Assembly (NCBI GenBank): GCA_014584295.1
Contig: JACTNC010000063.1
Coordinates: 124,001-188,000 of the forward strand
Direction of reading: 5' to 3'
DNA length: 64,000 bases
Origin: Verrucomicrobiota bacterium
Lineage (GTDB): Bacteria > Verrucomicrobiota > Verrucomicrobiia > Opitutales > Opitutaceae
Below, piece after piece: positions 20,101-28,526 of this stretch. A program made the position numbers and the translations under genes. The notes under the pieces were generated by a model. That model was not told the origin of the DNA. It searched no databases and was given only the letters and a program-made list of their open reading frames with translations. How positions within the stretch are numbered: position 1 is the stretch's first letter; every line of letters starts with the position of its first letter.

Positions 20101-20158
20101 CCGCAATACGGGCGGTAAGGAGTCCAATTGAAACTCCGAGACAGAGGTTTCTTTTCAT
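17141..20158 (-). CDS. TonB-dependent outer-membrane receptor (verrucomicrobial type)
   Basis: 1005 aa. Signal peptide (LCLGVSIGLLTARIAVLAAG), then the segment DEIVILNPFLVNAEEESGY, as is typical ahead of the plug domain in verrucomicrobial receptors. The plug follows (SIFTRDFLDDIGATDIAGII, RGPNSILFGTGAPGGMLNF), then a long beta-barrel ending in ...IALTMRMDF with terminal Phe. The substrate cannot be read from sequence. It lies downstream of a copper-domain propeller gene on the same strand, with palindromic sites in the 220-base gap, so it probably has its own regulated promoter. The ATG at 20158 is preferred to 20251 because it starts the signal peptide. Confidence 0.93.
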   Translation of the reverse strand: MKRNLCLGVSIGLLTARIAVLAAGTAATDEIVILNPFLVNAEEESGYRATNSLLGSRLNTPLRDLAGPISIFTRDFLDDIGATDIAGIIRYDLNIEEDYGDASAGGAGAEFNGFTDGLRAFRMRGLRSSTSTDGFRTGVGGNDTYNMENVGSTRGPNSILFGTGAPGGMLNFRTKSANTVRDSNNIELKLGDFETHRAVFDINRVLIKDRLAVRLMGLYDNEGNSQPYQFLRKNSATLAVNYKFGRDSNITLSYEHTRLAGVSGRKWGPLDNITKFLAALSSGDVVWNPARERYETRDGAAVGASSGVGNVATRTLLVYGPTLGEPMLWEGATSTANRTTLATNASVFTGSVVPITPEWISPLGKVTATGASEYGKIDYHVFTATFNHKLAEHWYVELAANQSGRNSIATLAGDPAIAADLNYRLPGGALNPYFYGNGYYFMQTPSFLRQKLFNDNVTFRATTSYDLNLGSRWGWHRIAAMVERNINNYRRDRLREVWEGRPFGGTAAAAQNQIARRRYIRIDAPWEDYTTGFPEDPLSSESYRSSFANIGMLNSSAVPTNALDFDDEIITDSQLLVVQSYFFRRRLVTTFGFRHDQVDTWGPRKLLDATTQIFRLATEADQPFFDSSKLKWYDEASVGGWRRSLGAVYHVTNQISLTANTSNGIELPDRNRTVLPTEQVPLPYRGNSVDVGVSFSLLNDRIVGSVKAFETKFLGEQANGQVTTAFVQPNNDVMASFDYYFRKAGLTTLSAGDPIQSIDELRTVYFSQAASYLSDRRSKGQEFELVANPTPNWAIRLGYSRTESTKTNVLNEGVPWWAERVALWQDLDKIYTTRTGRPTIFNQPYVNTSDVVQNRSVADRIADSDKELAEIRLAEEQGYGNRKHKFNAWTRYRFSDGRLKGLTVGGGVRYQSRNIAGVDLLNNTPLYGNDRLLFDGMLQYRTRGFFGRFGADSTVTWQLNVENLLNDRTIYISKAALDDITRTRYVRRGFREDPRTIALTMRMDF

Positions 20159-20221
20159 GGGGAAGGTTTTCGCGGGGAACCAAAAACGCCTTGCGGGGCG
20201 TAAAGCGGATGGGAGGACAAT

Positions 20222-20267
20222 AGGACAATTCAGGCAGTGCGTCTTGGACACCGGCGGAAATTGTCCT
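20222..20267. promoter_or_regulatory. Inverted repeat upstream of the TonB receptor
   Basis: AGGACAATT (20222-20230) and AATTGTCCT (20259-20267) form a perfect 9-base inverted repeat with 28 bases between the arms. A partial extra arm AGGACAAT directly precedes it. It sits 65-110 bases upstream of the receptor start codon, a place where a dimeric regulator could bind. Confidence 0.45.
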
Positions 20268-20273
20268 CACTGA

Positions 20274-20287
20274 CACGGAATTCCGTG
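20274..20287. promoter_or_regulatory. 14-base perfect palindrome upstream of the TonB receptor
   Basis: CACGGAATTCCGTG is fully self-complementary and lies in the same gap just beside the inverted repeat at 20222-20267. Candidate operator; no matching regulator is encoded nearby. Confidence 0.45.
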
Positions 20288-20377
20288 CCTGACCCCGGTG
20301 AACACCACTTCGCCGCTCGAGTCCCTTCCCCATTCTCCCGGAATCGATGCCCTCGTTCCAGAAGGACGTTCGAACTG

Positions 20378-22396
20378 CTACCTGACGTGCAGCACGCCCT
20401 TCATCGTAACAAAATGTCCCGGGACAGAACAGATGAAATCGTAGTCGCCCCTGCGCGCCGGCGCAGCGAAGAAGATTCGATCCGTGGCTCCTGGCATCAC
20501 GACCGCCGTGTGATACAGGACATCTCCGGTGTCAGGCACGTAACTCATTTCAGCACCACTCAACCCGAGTTCGAGCGCAGCCCGGCCCACCACTTCACCA
20601 CGGCCAGGCGCGCACAGTACAAAGTTGTGCAGCATGTCGTCATCATTTCGGAGAACGAACTGAATCCTCTCCCCGCCTTTCACATGCAGCTCGTCCTGAT
20701 CGAACCGCATTCCAGGCAATGTACCCAACAGGATCGTTCGATCGCCCTCGCGACGACTCCAGTCAGCCGGCAGTTCAGTTGGATGCTTGGCCGTTGGAGC
20801 AAGGGTCGTTTCCGGTACGGGAGATGCACAGAGCTCGCCGCTCTGAGGCTCGCTGGGGATTATCCGGTCACCCTCCGGAATTCTGTTCAGCGTGTAGTAA
20901 GCCGTGTCATGAAGCAGAGCCTCTTCCCGCCCACCAACTCGGATGCCGGAAGCTTTCAGCTCGTGAATGTATCCCTCCCTCAGGCAGGCTATGCCAAGCC
21001 TCACACTCAGGTGATCGGATGATACCACCGCCTTTCGCACGGGACACATCCAGCGGTTGACCGGAGCGCTCCCATAGCTACTGTGATGCTGATAGGTGAA
21101 GCTGGCTATCCGGTAGCTTGCGGGGTTGGAAGCCGATACTGGGTCGACTGGCCGTGTAAAAGTCACAAGAAAACCATCGGGCCTCGCCTGCACCTCCCGT
21201 ATGTCAAAGGGAACATCTCCACTCCAGCGCACGCGTTCAAAAGCATGGAGCTTTCCACCAACGGACCCCCAGCCGCGGGCGGTCTCTCCGACAAAAAGCG
21301 ATCCATCTTCTCCAAAATGAAGCCGCGCCACTCCTGACTCGAAACCTTCGCGAAACGCGTAGGCAGCACCCTGCCACACGCCACGCACCTTCTCGATCGT
21401 CACACGCAAGATCCTGCTCTGGCCTGAATCCCCGACAAAGTAGTGTCCGGCAAACGGACCAAATTTCCCATTGGTTGTGTCTTCGACGATGTCGGTTGGC
21501 GCGATTCCAAGCGTGGCATAGGGAAGACACACCGTGGGGGGCTTGATTCCCGGGATGCGCTTGGCGAGTTCGAAGATAGGTTTGTCGCCATCCGGAATGT
21601 CCTCCGGCTTCAATCGCACCGGCGATCCTGGAAGTGCGCTCCATTCGAGCGAAGCAGGATGTCCGATGAAGTCACCGGGTTCAATGTGCGTGACATGGCT
21701 TGTGCCCATCCACTCTCCCTGATTCTCGGTGGTGAGCCAGATTCCTTTCGAAGAATATATTGCTCCTGCTCCGGCGCGGAATCCTGCTGCGATGGGAGTC
21801 ATCCGCCCGGCTGGATCGATTTCAAGCATCCACCCCCGCCAAGGCACCGGCGAATATGCGGGTGCATTGTAGGCGAGCATGAGCGTCACGCGTACTGTGC
21901 CATTCGGGCCAGGAAACGGTCCAAAGGCGAACTCGTGATAGTTCCCTGAGACCGGAATCTGCCACACCGTTTCGAACTTGTCCGCATGCTCATCGCCATC
22001 GCGATCGATAACGCGAGTCAACTCACCTCGTTGCACAACATAGAATCCGCCATCCGGACAGCGTGATAGCCCAAGGGGTTCGTTGAGACCCGCAGCATAG
22101 AGACTGCAGCGCAGGACAGGAGGATCGTCATAGGCTCCTTCAACCAACCAAAGCTCTCCGCGACGACTCGTGACCAGCAGGCGCTTCGAGAGCAGCGGTA
22201 ACACCGCACTCGCTTCGAGAATCACCCCTGTCGGCATCGGCAGCGACACACGGGGCCACGCCCTTTCCTCCTCCACAACAAGTTTGGAATCCGGCTTCGC
22301 AAAACGTTCAGCACGTGAAACCGTCCGCTTTTGACCCTCAAGCGGCACATGGAGCAAAATCCCCAAGACAACCAGCAGCAGCAACGACTGTTTCAT
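20378..22396 (-). CDS. Secreted beta-propeller with C-terminal azurin-like copper domain
   Basis: 672 aa. Signal peptide (LLLLVVLGILLHVPLEG), then a propeller-like region (PLGLSRCPDGGFYVVQRGEL, DRDGDEHADKF, LTTENQGEWMGTSH) of the kind seen in PVC heme-binding dehydrogenases, though no CxxCH is present. The last ~130 residues form a type 1 copper domain with ligands His590 (LHNFVL), Cys656, His661 and Met665 in CSVPGHFVTM, the azurin/auracyanin spacing. Its start codon overlaps the stop of the upstream gene (ATGA, 22396-22393), so the two are probably translated together. An electron-transfer role is inferred. Confidence 0.85.
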   Translation of the reverse strand: MKQSLLLLVVLGILLHVPLEGQKRTVSRAERFAKPDSKLVVEEERAWPRVSLPMPTGVILEASAVLPLLSKRLLVTSRRGELWLVEGAYDDPPVLRCSLYAAGLNEPLGLSRCPDGGFYVVQRGELTRVIDRDGDEHADKFETVWQIPVSGNYHEFAFGPFPGPNGTVRVTLMLAYNAPAYSPVPWRGWMLEIDPAGRMTPIAAGFRAGAGAIYSSKGIWLTTENQGEWMGTSHVTHIEPGDFIGHPASLEWSALPGSPVRLKPEDIPDGDKPIFELAKRIPGIKPPTVCLPYATLGIAPTDIVEDTTNGKFGPFAGHYFVGDSGQSRILRVTIEKVRGVWQGAAYAFREGFESGVARLHFGEDGSLFVGETARGWGSVGGKLHAFERVRWSGDVPFDIREVQARPDGFLVTFTRPVDPVSASNPASYRIASFTYQHHSSYGSAPVNRWMCPVRKAVVSSDHLSVRLGIACLREGYIHELKASGIRVGGREEALLHDTAYYTLNRIPEGDRIIPSEPQSGELCASPVPETTLAPTAKHPTELPADWSRREGDRTILLGTLPGMRFDQDELHVKGGERIQFVLRNDDDMLHNFVLCAPGRGEVVGRAALELGLSGAEMSYVPDTGDVLYHTAVVMPGATDRIFFAAPARRGDYDFICSVPGHFVTMKGVLHVR

Positions 22397-23154
22397 TTCC
22401 ACATGAGCCTGTAGCAAACGGGTTCACTCAGATGAGCCGTTTCCAACTTCAGTGCGAGCAGCTGCCGATCACCTTCCGTGCGGACAACGGGCCTGATAGC
22501 CGCGTCTGCCGGCCACTCTATCCACCACGTGCCCCCGTCTGAAACCCAACCGCTGGCACTCGTGGAAAGCGAGTCTCCCTCACCAAGCACCACCCAGGTC
22601 TCCCATGGAGACAGACTCCCGGAAAAGGCAATGTTGCGTTCCAGCCCTCGCCTGTCAGTCGATGGGGCAATCCGGTCTCTGATCCTCAGCTTCTCGAGCG
22701 ATGCAAGAAACACCGGCTGGCCGTTCTCCTCCAGTTCGTATCCGTGAAATCGATACAATGCCTCCGGCTGCTCAGGCCACCCGGATGGAAGGCTGAAAAG
22801 GCGATTGGGAAAAAACGCAAAGGCCGGTCTTGTCGTAATGACCGTGGCGTGCCCTGCAGGTTCCACAACCTGATCAAGACCGGCGCCAATCCACACTTTC
22901 GACATGTCAGCAAACTCGCCTCGCCAAACCATGAATGGCACTCCCGTTTCAAAATCATACGCAAAGTGCGTGCCGCTCGGCGTTCCAACGAGGCACGCAT
23001 GCAGGTGTCGGCTGCCCTCACACGGCACGAACGCGCAACGCACCAGAATCCTGCTCTTCGGAACTAGCAGCAGCGGCTCAACTACCGGCTTCCTTCCAGG
23101 TTCCGCCGAGATCACCACAAGCCGGCAGCCGATAAACGCCAGCAGGTACACCAT
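22393..23154 (-). CDS. Exported protein coupled to the copper-domain propeller
   Basis: 253 aa. Starts MVYLLAFIGCRLVVISA, a signal peptide; the frame is open further upstream to 23208. The body is Trp-rich and beta-looking (GTHFAYDFETGVPFMVWRGE, ALYRFHGYELEENGQPVFLA, TWWIEWPADAAIRPVV). It resembles the N-terminal module that in other PVC proteins is fused to the propeller-dehydrogenase part (inference), so the pair may be a split version of one protein. Function unknown. Confidence 0.8.
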   Translation of the reverse strand: MVYLLAFIGCRLVVISAEPGRKPVVEPLLLVPKSRILVRCAFVPCEGSRHLHACLVGTPSGTHFAYDFETGVPFMVWRGEFADMSKVWIGAGLDQVVEPAGHATVITTRPAFAFFPNRLFSLPSGWPEQPEALYRFHGYELEENGQPVFLASLEKLRIRDRIAPSTDRRGLERNIAFSGSLSPWETWVVLGEGDSLSTSASGWVSDGGTWWIEWPADAAIRPVVRTEGDRQLLALKLETAHLSEPVCYRLMWK

Positions 23155-23448
23155 GATCCGCAGCCGCACTCTGGGATGTTGGGGAAGAAACATCACGAAA
23201 CCGAACAAGCGTGGCCAGCATGCGGATCACAAGTGATTTCTCCCCACCGTGGCGCATGCTTTCCGCTGCAACCAAGCGATTTTCCGCCATCGCTCCTAGG
23301 CAGGGCAGCTTGACATCAGCACCTGGGTTCGACGAAAGCGACGCAACGCGAAACCGAACTCACCATCCTGCCTAAACAGAACGCGTCTTCAGATTCACCT
23401 GCACGACCAACTTGTGTCTGCCGGCTGACAATTAGATTGTTGCGCGAT

Positions 23449-23697
23449 TCAACCCGCGTACACCGGCATTTCGTAACGCTTGCCCTCAGCGACAACAAGG
23501 CCGGCCTCCATCAACTGATCCTCGATGCTGGAGGATGCGGCAGCGACCTGGTCGGCAAAATCCGAGAAACGTGACAGTGACTCTATCACGCGCGTCTCAT
23601 CGATGACCGCACGGGCAGCTTCGACAGTCGCGGTGCTCCGATGACATGAAAGAATGATGCTGATGTCTTCGTCTGCGATGTCCCAGGAAATCGTCAT
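23449..23697 (-). CDS. Small acidic hypothetical protein
   Basis: 82 aa, acidic, predicted mostly helical (TVEAARAVIDETRVIESLSRFSDFADQVA), no signal or membrane segment. No family recognised and no clear ribosome-binding site. It is kept because the composition is protein-like and no other gene occupies the 23155-23942 gap. It could be spurious. Confidence 0.5.
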   Translation of the reverse strand: MTISWDIADEDISIILSCHRSTATVEAARAVIDETRVIESLSRFSDFADQVAAASSSIEDQLMEAGLVVAEGKRYEMPVYAG

Positions 23698-23942
23698 GGC
23701 CGGAGGGGGTCTCGATGGGCTTAACTTCTTGACGTTTCGACTATCGTCCGGATGGCACCCGGCTTGAGCAAAACCCGCTGAGGTTGATTACCCGGCTCGC
23801 AGAGTTTCCTCCGCCACAGGAATGCCCTCGCCACCACGCGATGGCTGCCTGACATCCCTGCACGATTGGAAAACTTTTCAGCCTTCCAACGCCTGACGGC
23901 TTGCGCATCGTCCCAACTGCTCCAGTTTGTTCTGGGAAACCC

Positions 23943-24788
23943 ATGAACGGTTACAGTACATCCAACGATCACCAGCCGCTCACCTACTGGCGAAATGTGC
24001 CACTTTTTGCCGCGCACGTGATCGTTGTGGTCTTTGTCATTTCGATGATTGCCACGGCACTGCTGAGCTTCTGGAACCAGTCTGCCTTCCTCAGCCTGGC
24101 AGTTTTCGACAGTGTGCGTGTGCTGAAGGGCGAGATCTGGCGCGTGGTCACCTACGGACTCGTAAACCCGCCATCACTTTGGTTCGCGATCGATATGCTC
24201 ATGATCGTGTGGTTCGGGCGTGAACTGGAAAAATTTTTCGGACGCAGGCGGTTCCTCTGGATTTATGCAGCGCTCTACCTGGCCCCGGCACTGATCCTGA
24301 CGGTCGTCGGCACCTGGTTCCCCGCCCGCCTGGCCGGACAGACGGGAGGGCTTGGACTCTTCATCGCCTTTGCAACACTCTATCCCAACGCCATGATGCT
24401 CGGAAATATCCTGGCAAAATGGGTGGCGATCATCCTCGTCGGTCTCTACGCCTTGATCGCGCTTTCAAGTCGCGACTGGGTCAACCTCATCACCCTGGGA
24501 ACGACCACAGCGGTCGCCTGGTCCTTTGTTCGCCATGCACAGGGATTGCTTTCCGTTCCCACCGTGCTTCCCACGCGCAGCAAGCCCCGGCTCCGCTCAT
24601 TGCCCGACCTGCCCGAGTCACCGAAAAAATCCGCTCCTCCCAGAGAAGCCCCCGCTTCCATGGCGGAAGTCGACGCCCTGCTGGACAAGATCGCAAAGTC
24701 GGGCATCGGAAGCCTCAGCGCCAAGGAACGAGCCGTTCTTGATTCTGCACAACAGATCCTGAAGAAGCGTCGCTCTTCCACAGACTAG
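23943..24788 (+). CDS. Rhomboid-like membrane protein lacking the catalytic dyad
   Basis: 281 aa. Six or so membrane helices in the rhomboid layout, including the RVVTYGLVNPP segment that replaces the usual WRxxTxxF..H loop and the GRELEKFFGRRRFLWIY block typical of rhomboid-fold proteins. The position of the catalytic GxSG reads GQTGG (Thr134) and no His is present in the sixth helix (LITLGTTTAVAW), so protease activity is unlikely. The C-terminal ~50 residues (AEVDALLDKIAKSGIGSLSA) match the short helical tail (DUF6576-like) common on bacterial rhomboids. Confidence 0.85.
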   Translation: MNGYSTSNDHQPLTYWRNVPLFAAHVIVVVFVISMIATALLSFWNQSAFLSLAVFDSVRVLKGEIWRVVTYGLVNPPSLWFAIDMLMIVWFGRELEKFFGRRRFLWIYAALYLAPALILTVVGTWFPARLAGQTGGLGLFIAFATLYPNAMMLGNILAKWVAIILVGLYALIALSSRDWVNLITLGTTTAVAWSFVRHAQGLLSVPTVLPTRSKPRLRSLPDLPESPKKSAPPREAPASMAEVDALLDKIAKSGIGSLSAKERAVLDSAQQILKKRRSSTD

Positions 24789-24867
24789 CCCCAAATTCCG
24801 CCCTCCTCTGCAGGCCAGCAAGAACGCGTCGTTCATTCGCCGACTTCTTTTGGATATAAAAATTATT

Positions 24868-24902
24868 CCCCGGGGGGAGGCGGGGCCATCCAGCCCCGGG
24901 GG
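24868..24902 (-). terminator. Rho-independent terminator for the HDOD/methyltransferase operon
   Basis: CCCCGGGG arms at each end form a very strong GC hairpin. Read on the minus strand it is followed by AATAATTTTTATAT, a T-rich tail. It begins 15 bases after the HDOD stop codon. On the plus strand no T run follows, so it probably does not serve the convergent rhomboid-like gene. Confidence 0.8.
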
Positions 24903-24916
24903 TTAGACGCACCTTA

Positions 24917-25774
24917 TCATGCGGCGCGTAAAAGTCCGTTCAGTCTATCGGCGATCCTACGGGCCCGTTCGGTGCACTTCTCGACCGCATTCGAGTCGAT
25001 CCCCGCCTGCTGGAGCATCGAATCATTGACCTCCCAGGCATCCTGCTCGATCGCGAGGCCTTTTCCGAGGCCCATCGCAATCCACGATGCACAATGGAGC
25101 AACGCGGTCATCCTGCCATTGGCCGGATCGGCAGAGGGTCGAAACTGATAGCGGATTGGATCGGTCAGCGTCAGGGGATAGTCCCATAGCTGAAACACGC
25201 GGTTGATCGCCTCTGTGCTCGTTGCCCCGAGCGCATCCAGTTCCCACGCCTCAACGAGAGCCGACGTGGCATGGCGTCCAATCAACGGAGCGCAGGTTTG
25301 TTCAGAAGCAATCCGCTGAAGCAGCAGCCGCCCGACCGGTCGCAGCAATCCCAGGGTATAGCCCACACGGCCATCCTCTCCTGCCGCCTCGGCAAGATGG
25401 TCAAGCGCGACAGCGGTGGTCACTGAGTTCTCCCACAATTGATCACCAGAAATTCCGTAGACCGGGAGACCACCCGAATACAACTGCGAGGCCATCGCAG
25501 CGCCGACGAGCTGAAACACCTCATAGATGCCGATCCGCTCGATGGCACCATCAAGGCTCACAATGTTTCCACCTCTTGAGAAAAGCGCGCTGTTGCTCGC
25601 ACGGATCACTCGCGCACTCAAGACCGGGTCCAGACGCACAACCGTCACCAGCGCCTCGACACTCACGTCGGGATCCTTGATCGCCGCACTCAGTTGCTGG
25701 AAAATGCGCGGCGCGGCGGGCAGCTTCGCAGCGGCCGCCGTCAGGCGGGTATCGGAAAGGGGTTCTACCGGCAT
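24917..25774 (-). CDS. HDOD-domain signalling protein
   Basis: 285 aa, a single HDOD domain: LPAAPRIFQQLSAAIKDPDV, the conserved VRLDPVLSARVIRASNSALF, then LDGAIERIGIYEVFQLVGAA. HDOD proteins are HD-fold relatives that usually lack metal-dependent hydrolysis and act in stress, motility or second-messenger responses. The canonical HD pair is absent, as expected. It follows the methyltransferase by 44 bases on the same strand, with a terminator after it. Confidence 0.88.
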   Translation of the reverse strand: MPVEPLSDTRLTAAAAKLPAAPRIFQQLSAAIKDPDVSVEALVTVVRLDPVLSARVIRASNSALFSRGGNIVSLDGAIERIGIYEVFQLVGAAMASQLYSGGLPVYGISGDQLWENSVTTAVALDHLAEAAGEDGRVGYTLGLLRPVGRLLLQRIASEQTCAPLIGRHATSALVEAWELDALGATSTEAINRVFQLWDYPLTLTDPIRYQFRPSADPANGRMTALLHCASWIAMGLGKGLAIEQDAWEVNDSMLQQAGIDSNAVEKCTERARRIADRLNGLLRAA

Positions 25775-25818
25775 GGGAACGCCCTTGGTTTATCGACACA
25801 ATCCAACGCAACTTTATG

Positions 25819-26580
25819 TCAGCGGACCGGGTCAGGTCGCTTTCTGAAAATTGCCAGATGTTGCCTCGGCAGGGTGCGTACGGTCTCAACATAGTCCAGC
25901 GGTTGAACCATCATCTCCCGCCTGATCTGCACTTCGGTCATCTTGTGCAGCCGTTTGATCGGAACTTCCGGATCCTCCGCCCGATACTCCACAAATGCAA
26001 TCCGACCGCCGGGTTTGAGGCGACGACACACCGCTGCGATCATCTCCGCCGGGCAACTCATTTCATGATAAACATCCACAATAAGAACGAGGTCGACCGC
26101 TTCGGGCAACCTGGGATCATCCTCTGTACCGAGCACACCCACAACATTGGCAATGCCCTGCTCCGACATCCTGGCCCTGAGGAGTTTCAGCATTTCAGCC
26201 TGGATCTCTACGCCGTAGACAACACCCTTGGGGCCAACGGCCTTCGCGAGTCGCGAACTGAAATACCCGGTTCCGCACCCCAGATCGGCAACACGATCAC
26301 CGGGTTTCAATCGAAGCGATTCGATGACAAGATCCGGACGCTCCTCCCGCTCGCGTTCGGGTCGATCAAGCCAGGGCGCCGCCTCATGCGACATGAAGTG
26401 CGCAATCTCGCGGCCAAAGTAATACTTGCCCAGTCCATCGCGCGTCTTTGCACCCGTGCTGTAACCGTCGAAAGTCGCAGCTTCGCCACTCGCGTCGCTA
26501 GCGAGAATTGCAAGCCCAACAACCGCAATCCCCACCGTCGCAAGACGGATTGAGCGAAACATCTGCCGGTATCGGGTCAT
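25819..26580 (-). CDS. Exported or membrane-anchored SAM-dependent methyltransferase
   Basis: 253 aa. The Rossmann motif I VADLGCGTGYFS, acidic motif II (VVYGVEIQAEM) and motif post-I DLVLIVDVYHEM mark a class I methyltransferase. Unusually, the N-terminus is a hydrophobic signal-like stretch (IRLATVGIAVVGLAILASDA), as in a set of periplasmic methyltransferase-like proteins. How SAM would reach such a location is unclear. Start at 26580 or 26562; substrate unknown. Probably cotranscribed with the coiled-coil gene upstream and HDOD downstream. Confidence 0.83.
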   Translation of the reverse strand: MTRYRQMFRSIRLATVGIAVVGLAILASDASGEAATFDGYSTGAKTRDGLGKYYFGREIAHFMSHEAAPWLDRPEREREERPDLVIESLRLKPGDRVADLGCGTGYFSSRLAKAVGPKGVVYGVEIQAEMLKLLRARMSEQGIANVVGVLGTEDDPRLPEAVDLVLIVDVYHEMSCPAEMIAAVCRRLKPGGRIAFVEYRAEDPEVPIKRLHKMTEVQIRREMMVQPLDYVETVRTLPRQHLAIFRKRPDPVR

Positions 26581-26673
26581 CCCCTGACATTTGCGGCCCA
26601 AGACCGACCTTGGCAATGCATTCGCCACGACACCCTCCTTGATGGAGCGAGCCCCCGCTGCCGCGCCCGGAGG

Positions 26674-28197
26674 CTACTCGTTGAATTCGTCGAACTTCTT
26701 TGCCGGTTCGGCAACTGCGGGGAGCAGGCCCGGCTGCAGTTCGCGAAGGCGGCGTTCGAGTTCCCGAAGCTGTTCCTCCCGCTGTTCCAACTCCACCTCG
26801 CGCTCGAGCTGGGCCTGACTTGTCTGCATGAGGCGGGCTTCGCTTTGCGACAGAAATTTTTCGCGCTCGCTGAGTGATTCCTGAGTCTCTTTGCGCAGGG
26901 CATCCAGTCGCTCGCGCTCGGCACGCAGTTCGGCGAGAGTGGCTGCATGGGATGCCGCTCCTTCTGCCGGAACTGGTGCCAGGGCATCCACCGGAGAAGA
27001 GGATGTCGCCTTCGCCGGAAGCGGTGTCATCGGGGAAAGCGGAACCCCAGGTTGAGGCGCATTCGCGGCTACGCTGCGTCCCGGGATCTTCAATGAAAGC
27101 GGTCGCCCGGATGCCGGAGCCACCGGTGTAGAAGCGACGGGCGGCGGTGCAGGAACAGGAGCCCCATCTACCTTTCGACCGGCAAATCCAACTCGAAGCC
27201 CACCACCCGCAGCGGGCGCCGCTGCCATGGCTGCGAGCGCTGCCGCCGGCAAGGGTGTGGGTTCGGGAAGGAATTCCGCCAACTCTCCCGTTTCGATGCG
27301 TCGCTCGGTATCCCCAAGAATCTGTTCGAGTTGTTCTGGATCGAGCCTGGCCAGTGCCGACTCGCGAAGGGAGTTCCAGACACTCTCATGGTAGCTGGCC
27401 ACACCATATCCGCCTGCGTACGTCGCAAGACGGGCCTGATTCTTGATGGCCGCGCGCACGTTCTCCAGCACGTCCCGCGACTCCGCGATCAACTGCTTGA
27501 CGGTGCGCGCCGCCACGAGTGGCTGGACCGCGAGGAGCGAATCCGCGAGAGCCCCCCAATTGCGTTCCGGCTGGCGTTCGAGAGATGTATTTCCACTTCC
27601 AGCTCGAAGGCGCTGCGCCTCGGCCACCTTGTTGATAAAAGAGATTTCCCTGAGTGTCGCCTTTGCACGAGCAGCCACATCTTGAATCACCTGCCGCCCG
27701 TCAAAATGCGCTCCGCAGATTTCGTTGGGCACCATCGTCTCAAGCAGAGCCGGAAGCTGCTCCAATGCGGCCGCATAAAGCCCCGCTTCCTGTTCATACC
27801 GTTCGAGTATTCGCTGCCAGTCCGCTGAGAATCTCGACGCCGACAGGCCATTGACATACTCGGGATCGAGTTCGCGCAGGTAGTTCTCGACACTCCGCTC
27901 AACACACTGGTGCAGGACTGGGATCGTCACATCCAGTTTCTTCGCGCCAGCTTCAAGGATCGCGACACTTTCCTCGGCTTCCTTCAGCTTCTCGCGGTGG
28001 TCCTTCTTCGCATCCTGGCGCACAAACGAAAGCAGTGGACGCGCCACAGCGACCGCGTCGCGATTTGCACGCGCAACCTCCACCGCCTCGCCAATGCGCT
28101 TGCGGCTCAACGAAAACGCAGCTTCGCGCACCAACAGGTCCTGTAGTGCGGCGGGAACGGTGTTCTTGTTATTCAACTTCCACTCACCCGACAGCAT
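26674..28197 (-). CDS. Coiled-coil protein, paralogue A flanking asnS
   Basis: 507 aa, no signal or membrane segment. Domain 1 (to ~270) is helical with landmarks LQDLLVREAAF, LSRKRIGEA, ARPLLSFV, ENYLREL, YVNGLSASRFSADW and AEAQRLRAGSGN. A Pro/Ala-rich spacer (320-400) follows, then a coiled coil (ERERLDALRKETQESLSERE, LEREVELEQREEQLRELERR) ending in DEFNE. The plus-strand gene at 30051 has the same architecture and landmarks at roughly 45% identity by eye. No known family was recognised. Divergent from asnS. Confidence 0.85.
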   Translation of the reverse strand: MLSGEWKLNNKNTVPAALQDLLVREAAFSLSRKRIGEAVEVARANRDAVAVARPLLSFVRQDAKKDHREKLKEAEESVAILEAGAKKLDVTIPVLHQCVERSVENYLRELDPEYVNGLSASRFSADWQRILERYEQEAGLYAAALEQLPALLETMVPNEICGAHFDGRQVIQDVAARAKATLREISFINKVAEAQRLRAGSGNTSLERQPERNWGALADSLLAVQPLVAARTVKQLIAESRDVLENVRAAIKNQARLATYAGGYGVASYHESVWNSLRESALARLDPEQLEQILGDTERRIETGELAEFLPEPTPLPAAALAAMAAAPAAGGGLRVGFAGRKVDGAPVPAPPPVASTPVAPASGRPLSLKIPGRSVAANAPQPGVPLSPMTPLPAKATSSSPVDALAPVPAEGAASHAATLAELRAERERLDALRKETQESLSEREKFLSQSEARLMQTSQAQLEREVELEQREEQLRELERRLRELQPGLLPAVAEPAKKFDEFNE

Positions 28198-28526
28198 ATC
28201 GTCCTTGTTAGTTCGATTCAGTGTTCACGTAATATCATTGAATGGTCTATGGGTGGATCTCATCCGGTGGTATCGTCACGGCTGCCCCTTGGGCATCGGA
28301 CAGTTTTTAGGATTTGAAGCAATTTTTCCGGGTTTTTGGGCCGGGCAGTTGCCATCACCTGTCATCACCTTCGCACGGATCAGAAATTCACGGGAAATTC
28401 ATTCTTTTCTCTGCCATCAAACTGCAATCCTGTTGGCGTCACCCGATGCATGGCGAGGATCTGTGTCTGCGTTTCCAGATTTGCAAGGGTCAGCAGGAGC
28501 TGGCTTCGTGAGGAAAATTCCTCCGC
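28198..28526. other. Divergent intergenic region between coiled-coil gene A and asnS
   Basis: 329 bases without a gene, richer in T than its surroundings. It must contain the promoters of both divergent genes, but no clear -35/-10 pair, palindrome, T-box or attenuator-like structure could be recognised. Confidence 0.6.
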
